Source: Saprospiraceae bacterium | GTDB lineage: Bacteria; Bacteroidota; Bacteroidia; Chitinophagales; Saprospiraceae | Direction of reading: 5' to 3' | Length of the DNA stretch: 39,320 bases | Assembly (NCBI GenBank): GCA_013214355.1 | Contig: JABSSL010000050.1 | Location: 1 to 39,320 of the forward strand | In this document: piece after piece, positions 1-5,587 of the stretch | Layout of the letters: every line of letters begins with the position of its first letter | Numbering within the stretch: position 1 is the first letter of the stretch | Position numbers and translations under genes: made by a program | The notes under the pieces: generated by a model | What the model saw: only the letters and a program-made list of their open reading frames with translations | Databases searched by the model: none | What the model was told of the DNA's origin: nothing

Positions 1-254
1 TTCAAAGGATACAGATAATGTCCTCCAGATCGCCTGGGATCAGCTAGTGGGGCAAATATTTCTAATACGTTCCTCGACATGACTTTTCATGTTAAGGTAA
101 TTCTTTATTTTAAATGCGATCGCCCTGTGGTACCCCAGACAAGCTATCAAATCACCAGAATCAAAGCAAGTCCCAATTTTCCATTAAAAATTCACCCCTA
201 TTAATTATAACCCCTCAATTATTCATTATGCATTCAACATTATCCATTAAAAAG
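1..254. other. Gene-free, AT-rich array flank
   Basis: I see no coding frame or complete tRNA here. The first 160 bases contain short dyads: an ACATGA/TCATGT pair around 79-94, a GCGATCGC palindrome at 117-124, and TGGGG near 49 that could pair with CCCCA near 134. They may be the end of another structured RNA or a terminator of something outside the window. Bases 216-249 carry an AT-rich repeat unit (ATTCATT.. CATTCAACATTATCCATTA) that recurs inverted at 2084-2131 and directly at 2245-2277. Confidence 0.4.
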
Positions 255-328
255 TTGCCCCGACAGGATTCGAACCTGCAACCCTCGGTTTAAAAGACCG
301 ATGCTCTGCGCAATTGAGCCACGAGGCA
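255..328 (-). tRNA. tRNA-Lys (TTT)
   Basis: Full cloverleaf on the minus strand. The acceptor TGCCTCG pairs with CGGGGCA, followed by discriminator A. The D-arm begins GGCTC. The anticodon stem TCGGT/ACCGA closes a CTTTTAA loop, giving anticodon TTT (Lys). The T-arm GCAGG-TTCGAAT-CCTGT is normal. CCA is not encoded. This is the last tRNA of the array in transcription order inside the window. Confidence 0.9.
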
Positions 329-387
329 ATGTGAAGTCGGAATAGTAAAGTTGGAAATCGGAATTTCGTAGCCATTCCGACTAGGGG

Positions 388-460
388 TGGCAATCCGGGA
401 ATCGAACCCTACCCTCTGGTGCTTCAAACCAACGCTCTCGCCCTGTGAGCTAGATTGCCA
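388..460 (-). tRNA. tRNA with GAA anticodon (Phe-like, weak T-stem)
   Basis: The acceptor pairs as TGGCAAT/ATTGCCA, or shifted by one as GGCAATC/GATTGCC. The D-arm is normal (TAGCTCA...GAGC). The anticodon stem TTGGT/ACCAG closes loop TTGAAGC, giving anticodon GAA (Phe). Position 37 is G, where Phe tRNAs normally carry A. The T-arm has the conserved TTCGATT loop but an A-G mismatch in the stem, as if one base were lost. It may be a decaying second Phe gene, or a gene of other identity with a changed loop. Confidence 0.75.
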
Positions 461-474
461 TGAATTAATATTTT

Positions 475-502
475 CAAAATAAAAGCTTGAGACTACAGCT
501 TT
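475..502 (-). terminator. Intrinsic terminator ending the large structured RNA
   Basis: On the minus strand AAAGCT pairs with AGCTTT (482-487/497-502) around a 9-nt loop, followed by TATTTT. It lies just after the last long helix of the structured RNA (507-513/593-599), so it is a natural 3' end. The tract is short, so read-through to the distal tRNAs at 388-460 and 255-328 is possible. Confidence 0.5.
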
Positions 503-1395
503 ATGGGGACATTCTTTCCGTGGATTATGACCGGGTGTGCTAAACCCAGTGTTCCCGCGTTATCCACCCGTTTCTGTCGCCAGAGCGAGGTAAATGTCCA
601 ATGCCGTTGGTGTTCTCTCAAAAGAGAACTACGTCGTGGTTGATCAGCACCTTAGACGTGGCTTGCATAGCGGCTCTGGTGTCCGCGCTTTGCAATTAGA
701 GGGTTGGTTCCCTCGCCATTAACAGGCGTTCCCCGAGGCATGCCTCGAAGCCGGCCTGACCGAATGTGTACCGCCTGAAGTGATCTTGCGGATCCCTTCA
801 GCCCGTATATCGCAACGGGTTTAGGCATCTACTACACCTCGACGCCCGGGACTTGGGCTTACATACATAAGACAGGACTCGAACCTGCATACTCAAGGTT
901 TTCAGCCTTGCTGCTTTCCAATTAGCATACTTTTGCAATAAAAGTTTTTCTGGACATTTAGAAGAAGCGTCCCGGGTGTGGCTCCGTAGATTTTCGCCTA
1001 CAAAATACCAGGCTCCTTCTTGTGGACCTCCCGATCCACGGTATGGCTGGACAACGACCCGTTACCAGGCACCTATCCTTAATACTGGTTGCAGCTACAT
1101 GAAAGAGGATAACTCCCATGCAACCCACAGCCTACAACTTTCCCTATTGATGTCTCCATCTCAATACCGATATCCTTCTCGGTATATGCTGTTCCCGCCA
1201 CCTCAGCGGTCGCCCCTGGTGGCCTGGACCCAACATGTTCGTTGCTTGCTTACTCCAACTCTCTCGAAAGAAAGTCTCCACTATTGTTACTTCAATGAGC
1301 AGATTTATCCCCGTTACCAGGTTTATGTGACGACAGTAAGCTGCCGATGAAAACTAGATGCCAGGGCATAGCCCCAAGCTCTAGTTTTACATTTC
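480..1395 (-). ncRNA. Large ornate structured RNA with embedded tRNA (GOLLD-like candidate)
   Basis: About 900 bases without a plausible gene form a dense run of hairpins. These include 1350-1358/1380-1388 (9 bp), 1331-1336/1341-1346, 1258-1264/1269-1275 (7 bp, UUCG loop on the minus strand), 1197-1202/1218-1223, 1164-1170/1179-1185 (7 bp), 1149-1152/1157-1160 (GAGA tetraloop on the minus strand), 1022-1026/1035-1039, 962-967/1016-1021, 802-806/815-819, 775-780/796-801, 734-747, 699-703/710-714, 612-618/623-629 (7 bp), 520-525/562-567 and 531-536/544-549. A perfect 10-bp helix, 591-600/951-960, encloses tRNA-Phe and most of the distal half. A terminator-like hairpin follows at 482-502. The loop types favour the minus strand, the same as the tRNAs. 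Giant RNAs of the GOLLD and ROOL classes are known next to tRNA arrays, and some GOLLD RNAs carry tRNAs inside. Membership is inferred from architecture and size only. The 5' end is uncertain and may be made by processing of the upstream tRNA-Met. Confidence 0.5.
864..936 (-). tRNA. tRNA-Phe (GAA), embedded in the large structured RNA
   Basis: Cloverleaf with acceptor GCAAAAG/CTTATGT (one A-A mismatch and a terminal G-T pair), discriminator A, D-arm TGCT/AGCA with a GG-containing loop, anticodon stem CAAGG/CCTTG around CTGAAAA (GAA, A37), and T-arm GCAGG-TTCGAGT-CCTGT. It lies between two halves of a hairpin-rich RNA, and the perfect inverted repeat 591-600/951-960 brackets it. It could therefore be presented as a domain of that RNA or be cut out by RNases P and Z. 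Confidence 0.8.
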
Positions 1396-1415
1396 TTATG
1401 TCAAAGAACGACTGG

Positions 1416-1488
1416 ACGCGCAGCTGGGAATCGAACCCAGAATTACAAGCTTATGAGACTTGCGTGTTGCCCTTACATCCACCGCGCG
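1416..1488 (-). tRNA. tRNA-Met (CAT), unusual D-arm
   Basis: The acceptor CGCGCGG pairs with CTGCGCG. The discriminator is T, directly followed by CCA on the minus strand (1413-1415), which may be chance. The anticodon stem CAAGT/GCTTG closes CTCATAA, anticodon CAT. The T-arm CTGGG-TTCGATT-CCCAG is canonical. The D-arm is irregular: only TGT/ACA pair around an AAGGGCA loop. CAT could mean elongator Met or a lysidine-modified Ile tRNA. The C1-G72 pair argues against an ordinary bacterial initiator, which usually has a C1-A72 mismatch. Confidence 0.8.
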
Positions 1489-1493
1489 TATTG

Positions 1494-1567
1494 TCCCGAT
1501 GAGTGGACTCGAACCACTAACCACTCGCGTATCAGGCGAGTACTCTAACCACTTGAGCTACATCGGA
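1494..1567 (-). tRNA. tRNA-Ile (GAT)
   Basis: Regular cloverleaf: acceptor TCCGATG/CATCGGG, discriminator A, D-arm GTAGCTCAAGTGGTTAGAGTA, anticodon stem CTCGC/GCGAG closing CTGATAC (GAT) and T-arm AGTGG-TTCGAGT-CCACT. The terminal T1-G72 wobble is atypical. This is one of the best-preserved members of the array. Confidence 0.9.
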
Positions 1568-1580
1568 ATAATCTGCTAAA

Positions 1581-1643
1581 AGCTGGTACACGGATAAGCT
1601 CTCGATAACAAGTCGAGTACAATGCCGATTATGCTATACCAAC
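1581..1643 (-). tRNA. T-arm-less tRNA-like gene (anticodon TGT)
   Basis: The acceptor GTTGGTA pairs over 7 bp with TACCAGC. T8, A9, A14, G18, G19 and A21 are all present, with D-stem GCA/TGT. A perfect 5-bp anticodon stem CTCGA/TCGAG closes CTTGTTA, which places TGT (Thr codon ACA) at 34-36. Between the anticodon stem and the 3' acceptor strand there are only 12 bases, with no GTTCGAA-type T-loop, against about 22 in a normal class I tRNA. The whole is 62 nt plus discriminator. T37 is abnormal. It is either a pseudogene with a deleted T-arm or a truly minimal tRNA. It sits in register in the array, between Asn and Ile. Confidence 0.5.
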
Positions 1644-1659
1644 GAAAGAACGCCTTTTG

Positions 1660-1732
1660 CGGAAAGGGATGGATTCGAACCATCAACCTTCTGGTTAACA
1701 GCCAGTTGCTCTGCCGATTGAGCTACCAATCC
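1660..1732 (-). tRNA. tRNA-Asn (GTT)
   Basis: The D-arm (TAGCTCAATCGGCAGAGCA), anticodon loop CTGTTAA (GTT) on stem CTGG/CCAG, T-arm GATGG-TTCGAAT-CCATC and discriminator G all fit Asn. The acceptor GGATTGG/CCTTTCC has two adjacent T-T mismatches at 4-69 and 5-68, which is a sign of decay or of RNA editing or tolerance. Confidence 0.85.
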
Positions 1733-1740
1733 GTCTATTA

Positions 1741-1813
1741 GAGCAAGTAGTCGGACTCGAACCGACATCCTCTGGGTGGAAGCCAGGAATTCTACCTTTG
1801 AACTATACTTGCT
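1741..1813 (-). tRNA. tRNA-Gly (TCC)
   Basis: Acceptor AGCAAGT/ACTTGCT, D-arm TATAGTTCAAAGGTAGAA typical of bacterial Gly tRNAs, anticodon stem CTGG/CCAG closing CTTCCAC (TCC), and T-arm GTCGG-TTCGAGT-CCGAC. The first pair A1-T72 is unusual, because most bacterial Gly tRNAs start with G1-C72. The outermost anticodon stem pair is a C-A mismatch. Confidence 0.85.
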
Positions 1814-1845
1814 TAAAACTAGAAATCAATAAGTCCTTCTAACTG

Positions 1846-1932
1846 CGGAAGAGGTGGGAGTCGAACCCACACGAGCCGTTAACTCCTAACTGTTTTCAAG
1901 ACAGCGGCCACCGCCGGTTGGCTTGCTCTTCC
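1846..1932 (-). tRNA. tRNA-Ser (TGA)
   Basis: Class II tRNA with acceptor GGAAGAG/CTCTTCC, discriminator G (normal for Ser), anticodon stem GCTGT/ACAGT closing CTTGAAA (TGA), a long variable region around TAGGAGTTAACGGCTCG, and T-arm GTGGG-TTCGACT-CCCAC. Length 87 nt. Well preserved. Confidence 0.92.
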
Positions 1933-1998
1933 AAAAAGCGAGCGCGTGATTAGATTGTTATTTCACTTTAACTAGAGGGTCTTTTTTGATTTAATTTG

Positions 1999-2072
1999 TA
2001 CCTGTCGAGAGATTTGAACTCCCACTCACTTGCTTCTAAAACAAGCCGCTTTTCCGGTTAGCGCAGACAGGT
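1999..2072 (-). tRNA. Class I tRNA with anticodon TAG
   Basis: Good cloverleaf: acceptor ACCTGTC/GACAGGT, discriminator A, D-arm CGCT/AGCG, anticodon stem CTTGT/GCAAG closing TTTAGAA (anticodon TAG, complementary to the Leu codon CTA), variable region of only 5 nt (TGAGT), and T-arm GGGAG-TTCAAAT-CTCTC. Bacterial Leu tRNAs are class II with a long variable arm, so a Leu identity is doubtful. The gene may be charged with another amino acid, may be a drifted copy of another isoacceptor, or may be inactive. Confidence 0.8.
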
Positions 2073-2074
2073 AG

Positions 2075-2281
2075 TTGTAATTTTTAATGTTGAATGAACA
2101 ATGGATAATGTTGAATGAAGGATGGATAATATAGGTGGTAAAAGATTGATTACCTGGGGATATACTCAAAGAAAGAGAGAAACGCGTTTCAATAGTTTTC
2201 CTTGGTTTTTTGGTGCATACCCCTCCAGTAATCACCTACCTTTCCAATTATTCATTAAACATTATCAACTATACATTACAA
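2075..2281. mobile_element. MITE-like palindromic element between tRNA genes
   Basis: The ends TTGTAAT (2075-2081) and ATTACAA (2275-2281) are inverted repeats. Both arms stay alignable across the element: the GATTACC..GGGGATATAC motif on the left matches the complement of GTATACCCC-like sequence with GTAATC on the right. The centre is the perfect palindrome GAAACGCGTTTC (2179-2190). The flanks read TAG on both sides, fitting a 3-bp target duplication. No transposase or coding sequence is present. Inserted between tRNA-Asp and the TAG tRNA. Confidence 0.5.
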
Positions 2282-2284
2282 TAG

Positions 2285-2357
2285 CGGTGACGACGAGACT
2301 CGAACTCGCAATCTTCGGATAGACAATCCGCTGCCCTAGCCATTAGGCCACGCCACC
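2285..2357 (-). tRNA. tRNA-Asp (GTC)
   Basis: Acceptor GGTGGCG/CGTCACC, discriminator G as expected for Asp, D-arm GGCCTAATGGCTAGGGC, anticodon arm CGGA/TCCG closing TTGTCTA (GTC), and T-arm GCGAG-TTCGAGT-CTCGT. T37 is unusual for Asp. It is the first tRNA of the array in transcription order, so the array promoter should lie above 2357. Confidence 0.88.
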
Positions 2358-2822
2358 AAATTGATGAATATAGATGAACCTCGATCTGAAGCTCACCTTT
2401 TATATACCTTTGGTCGTATAAGCATTTTGATGTTGGGCAATTGCCACAAGATCATTTTGCTTTATACCTCAATTATTTCTTAATTCTATAAATCAAAATT
2501 TGAAGTGAACCTAGAGACAGCGTAGAAGAGAAAATAGAAAGGAAAGTTTCTGTTCGAAGCTGTCTTCCCAACAGCCCGAACACTTTTGTCGGTAACTGCT
2601 AGGAGATAAGATTCTCTTTGCCCTCAATGGAGCCGAAATCGAAATCGATACCATCGAAATTCGATTCGCGTCTGCCTAGTGCTAGGCTGGACTGCCCCTC
2701 CAAGAGGGATTCGCAAGAGATAATATGTATGATAGATAAATACATCTGAAAGTAGTATATTTTCTTTATCAGTTACGGCATTATAACTTCAGGAGATATG
2801 TGAATAGTTCCGAGTGATTCAT
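2358..2822. other. Gene-free region upstream of the array, with a structured block
   Basis: No coding frame is convincing. Bases 2508-2720 are rich in dyads. GTTCG/CGAAC stacked on GCTGT/ACAGC occupies 2552-2581. CCGA/TCGG lies near 2576-2592. A bulged hairpin of repeated CGAAATCG sits around 2634-2668. GCCTAG/CTAGGC lies near 2680 and CCCTC/GAGGG near 2696-2709. This could be a small RNA or another part of the array. It does not match the parts of 6S RNA, tmRNA or RNase P RNA that I know. A promoter firing into the array on the minus strand would lie in 2358-2500, but I could not fix one. Confidence 0.35.
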
Positions 2823-2893
2823 AAAAAATGCCTCTTTTTTCAAGATTCCAGTACAAACTACTGATTATCAACTCAAAAAAAGCGGCATTTTTT
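2823..2893 (-). terminator. Terminator of the glycosyltransferase operon (bidirectional shape)
   Basis: AAAAAATGCC (2823-2832) pairs perfectly with GGCATTTTTT (2884-2893), and the stem continues through CTTTTTT/AAAAAAG around a 34-nt loop. It lies 57 bp past the stop of the minus-strand glycosyltransferase and ends in a T-run on both strands, so it also insulates the tRNA array. Confidence 0.6.
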
Positions 2894-2949
2894 GTTGGCC
2901 TTAATAAAAGATCAGCTTAGAAAAGATAGCATTTCAGCAGTTAAACGTC

Positions 2950-3900
2950 CTAAACTGGTACCTTCTCGCCAACTTTAACCTCTCTAATCTTGTACGGTTT
3001 CTTCTGTTGTGATTCGAAGTAGGTCCGCATTTGAATTTCTACCACAATACCAATCGTGATAAATTGAACTCCTCCGATCACAAGCATCAGGCCAAGAATC
3101 ATTAGCGGTTTTCCCCAAATGTCTTGTCCCATAATTTTGAGCACCATTAAATAGAGATTGATCAATACCCCCACCACAAAAAGTAGTACCCCAGTGTTCC
3201 CAAAGAGGTGCATGGGTTTTTGCATATACTTCTTAAAGAATAACATCAGCAACAGGTCGCTAACCACTTTGAAGGTGCGGCTTAAACCATACTTCGAAGT
3301 ACCAAACTGACGAGCATGGTGCTTAACGGGTACTTGTGTGATTCGTGCTCCTTCCAAGTGTGCGAGTACAGGGATGAAGCGGTGTAACTCTCCATATAAG
3401 CCTAAGTCTTTGGCTAACTCACTTTTGAAAACTTTCAAAGCACAGCCATAATCCCTCAACTTGACTCCAGAGGCATTTCTAATGATATAGTTGGCAATAC
3501 GACTTGGAATTTTTCGGAGTACCATTCCGTCCTGACGATTAGCACGTTCACCTGCCACCATATCCCATCGCCCTTCCTCAGCTAGCTTCAACATGGCTGG
3601 AATATCAGAAGGGTCGTTTTGGAGGTCGCCATCCATGGTGGCAATATATTCACCTTGAGCTTGGTCAATTCCAGCCATCAAGGCAAGACTTTGGCCGTAA
3701 TTCTTCATCAACTCGATCACCTTAAGGCGAGGATGGTCATTGCCATATAGTTCCTTTAATGTATTGTCAGATGAGCCATCATCCACGTAGACTATTTCAT
3801 AATCGTACCCCTCAAGTGCATCATTAATCCGCTCTATCAATGGCTTAATGTTAAGTTCCTCATTGTAAACGGTGACTACCACCGAAATTTTAGGTCGCAT
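2950..3900 (-). CDS. GT2 polyprenyl-phosphate glycosyltransferase (GtrB/ArnC/DPM1-like)
   Basis: This family moves a sugar from a nucleotide donor onto undecaprenyl or dolichyl phosphate at the cytoplasmic face of the membrane. The N-terminal GT-A domain starts with ISVVVTVYNEE and has VDDGSSDNT around residues 39-47 and the metal-binding MDGDLQ around 89-94. Two hydrophobic segments near residues 230-255 and 265-290 anchor it. The length of 316 aa is normal. The gene follows the ArnT-like gene with a 2-bp gap, so the two are one transcript: this enzyme would make the lipid-linked sugar and the neighbour would transfer it to an acceptor outside. The sugar and acceptor cannot be read from sequence. 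Confidence 0.9.
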   Translation of the reverse strand: MRPKISVVVTVYNEELNIKPLIERINDALEGYDYEIVYVDDGSSDNTLKELYGNDHPRLKVIELMKNYGQSLALMAGIDQAQGEYIATMDGDLQNDPSDIPAMLKLAEEGRWDMVAGERANRQDGMVLRKIPSRIANYIIRNASGVKLRDYGCALKVFKSELAKDLGLYGELHRFIPVLAHLEGARITQVPVKHHARQFGTSKYGLSRTFKVVSDLLLMLFFKKYMQKPMHLFGNTGVLLFVVGVLINLYLMVLKIMGQDIWGKPLMILGLMLVIGGVQFITIGIVVEIQMRTYFESQQKKPYKIREVKVGEKVPV

Positions 3901-3902
3901 AG

Positions 3903-5543
3903 TTATTGATTTATAGGTAGTTGCCCGATGACATAGTACTTAAGTTCACCATGTCTCACTTTTACTTTTTCTACTTCTTTGTAGGGTAGTTCAGGGTAGT
4001 ATCTTGGGTCTATAAAGTAGTAATCTTTAGCATCAAAACCTCCTATCTTTCGTTTCACAATCCTACCATAGCTCCGAGTCATATAGAAAGAGGTAGCCGC
4101 CTGATAGGGGGTAATTCCATACACAAAAAGTGATTCATTTTTCAGACTATCGCCTACGGCTGTAGCTGAGATTCGACATTCATCACCGTAATCATTCTGA
4201 TTTCTGTCTGGTAGGACAAACCAGTCAAAACCGATTCGAAATACTACCAAAAATACGACTAAAATAACCATCTGCGAATTACTCTGCTTATGGTACAAGT
4301 AGGCTAGCGTGCCCAATCCGAGAAATAGCACCAACCCTTTTAGAGTTCGATAGGGAATATCCAGTGGCCGATCTACAAAAAAGGTGGTCAAACTCCCCAA
4401 GGCAATTAGTGTACAGACCACCAGGAACAGATTGGATAGCAACCGATATTGCCAAGTGTTCTCGTCTTTGTGTATTTGGTGCAAATACACATAACTTGAG
4501 AACACCAATGGCGCCATCATTAGTAAGTATCGAGGATAAACTTCCGGAGAGGTCCAATACAGGATAATATTTACCAGAAAGATCAACAGATTATAAGTAA
4601 TGAATTCATCCTGTAAAATGAGTTTCTTAATATCTCTTCGAATGAAGTAGATTATTAGTAAAGTCCAAGGCAAGAAATGATAAATCATTTCAAAGGGAAA
4701 ACTAAAGATGTGGAGAATGGTATCTCCAATCCCATAATTTGTAATCGTCCGCTTACTTGACTCTGAAAAAAGCGTAGCAAAGACCCGTTCTAGATCGGGA
4801 TTCTTGAGATAATAGGCTGTGTAATAGCCTCCTACAATGATTAGGAAAACTAGGCCTCCCACAATATGTTGAAGGGAGAAGAGTCGCTTAAAGGATCTTT
4901 TATAGGTAAACCAAGCCAGCAGTGTAAAACCCAGAAATACTACTGCAGGTAGTCCTTTCAATAAGAAACCAATGGCTCCAAACAAATAGGCTCCCACAAA
5001 TAAGGTGTACCATCTTTCTGATTTAAAGTGATGGAACACCCACATAAATAAACTAAAGATCACCCAAGAAAAGCAGGTGTCGATCAAGCCCAGCATCGAA
5101 TCCCAAAACAGCATCCTACCACAGGTAACCAGAAAGAAGGCATTTAGGAAAGCTACTTTCACACTATAGTGCTTTCTGAAGAAGTAGAAGATCGTAGCTG
5201 CATACCCTAACAGAAATAAGGCGGTCGGAAAACGTGCCACAAACTCATCAAATCGGCCAAAAAGCGTAAAGAAAATAAGTAGTAGCCAATTATACAATGG
5301 GGGTTTATTGTAGTAGTAATCCCCATGCATAGTAGGCGTAATGTAATCCCCTGAGAGCTTCATCTCCATTGCCACCAGAGCGCGTATCCCCTCATCATCA
5401 ATAAAGGCAAGTACTCCTAAATTTATGAGCAGGGCAGGAACCAATAGTATGATACCTGCCCAATAAAGCCATGATTCTTTAATTACTAGGTCTTTCACGC
5501 CGTTGCTACTGTTTCGGCGCAAAAGTAGGGATTTTTTCACCAA
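3903..5543 (-). CDS. ArnT/PMT-like membrane glycosyltransferase
   Basis: Integral membrane protein of 546 aa with about a dozen hydrophobic segments. The motif GDYITPTMHGDYYYNKPPLY in the first periplasmic loop (residues about 65-85) is typical of ArnT and related GT-C enzymes, which use a polyprenyl-phosphate sugar and modify lipid A, glycans or proteins in the periplasm. A soluble tail follows the last membrane span. It lies immediately upstream of the GT2 gene and is co-transcribed with it. The acceptor is unknown. ArnT itself makes aminoarabinose-lipid A, but no other arn genes are nearby, so a generic name is safer. Confidence 0.85.
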   Translation of the reverse strand: MVKKSLLLRRNSSNGVKDLVIKESWLYWAGIILLVPALLINLGVLAFIDDEGIRALVAMEMKLSGDYITPTMHGDYYYNKPPLYNWLLLIFFTLFGRFDEFVARFPTALFLLGYAATIFYFFRKHYSVKVAFLNAFFLVTCGRMLFWDSMLGLIDTCFSWVIFSLFMWVFHHFKSERWYTLFVGAYLFGAIGFLLKGLPAVVFLGFTLLAWFTYKRSFKRLFSLQHIVGGLVFLIIVGGYYTAYYLKNPDLERVFATLFSESSKRTITNYGIGDTILHIFSFPFEMIYHFLPWTLLIIYFIRRDIKKLILQDEFITYNLLIFLVNIILYWTSPEVYPRYLLMMAPLVFSSYVYLHQIHKDENTWQYRLLSNLFLVVCTLIALGSLTTFFVDRPLDIPYRTLKGLVLFLGLGTLAYLYHKQSNSQMVILVVFLVVFRIGFDWFVLPDRNQNDYGDECRISATAVGDSLKNESLFVYGITPYQAATSFYMTRSYGRIVKRKIGGFDAKDYYFIDPRYYPELPYKEVEKVKVRHGELKYYVIGQLPINQ

Positions 5544-5587
5544 CCCTAGTTGATAGCTTGGTTATAAAGCCTTTGATTTTCTTATTG

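Noticed and set aside
507-599. Possible plus-strand tRNA-Ser(GCT): acceptor-like GGACATT/AATGTCC and loop GTGCTAA
   Set aside because: There is no D-arm or T-loop, and an additional helix 520-525/562-567 encloses the supposed anticodon arm. The nested architecture fits the large minus-strand RNA better.
962-1021. Possible plus-strand armless tRNA-Glu (AAGAAG/CTTCTT with TTTTCGC loop)
   Set aside because: The anticodon loop has eight bases, no other tRNA landmarks exist, and the helices belong to the hairpin series of the structured RNA.
976-1350. 124-residue plus-strand open frame
   Set aside because: It runs antisense through the hairpin-rich RNA, has no domain, signal or sensible composition, and its codons coincide with paired stems.
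480-1395. tmRNA, RNase P RNA or group I/II intron
   Set aside because: I looked for the tag peptide, the GAGGAAAGTCC-type RNase P core and the intron core motifs (domain V, P7) and did not find them. The tRNA-Phe is uninterrupted.
1-2400. CRISPR array
   Set aside because: Repeats such as CCCGTTACCAGG and the AT-rich unit are few and irregularly spaced, and there are no cas genes.
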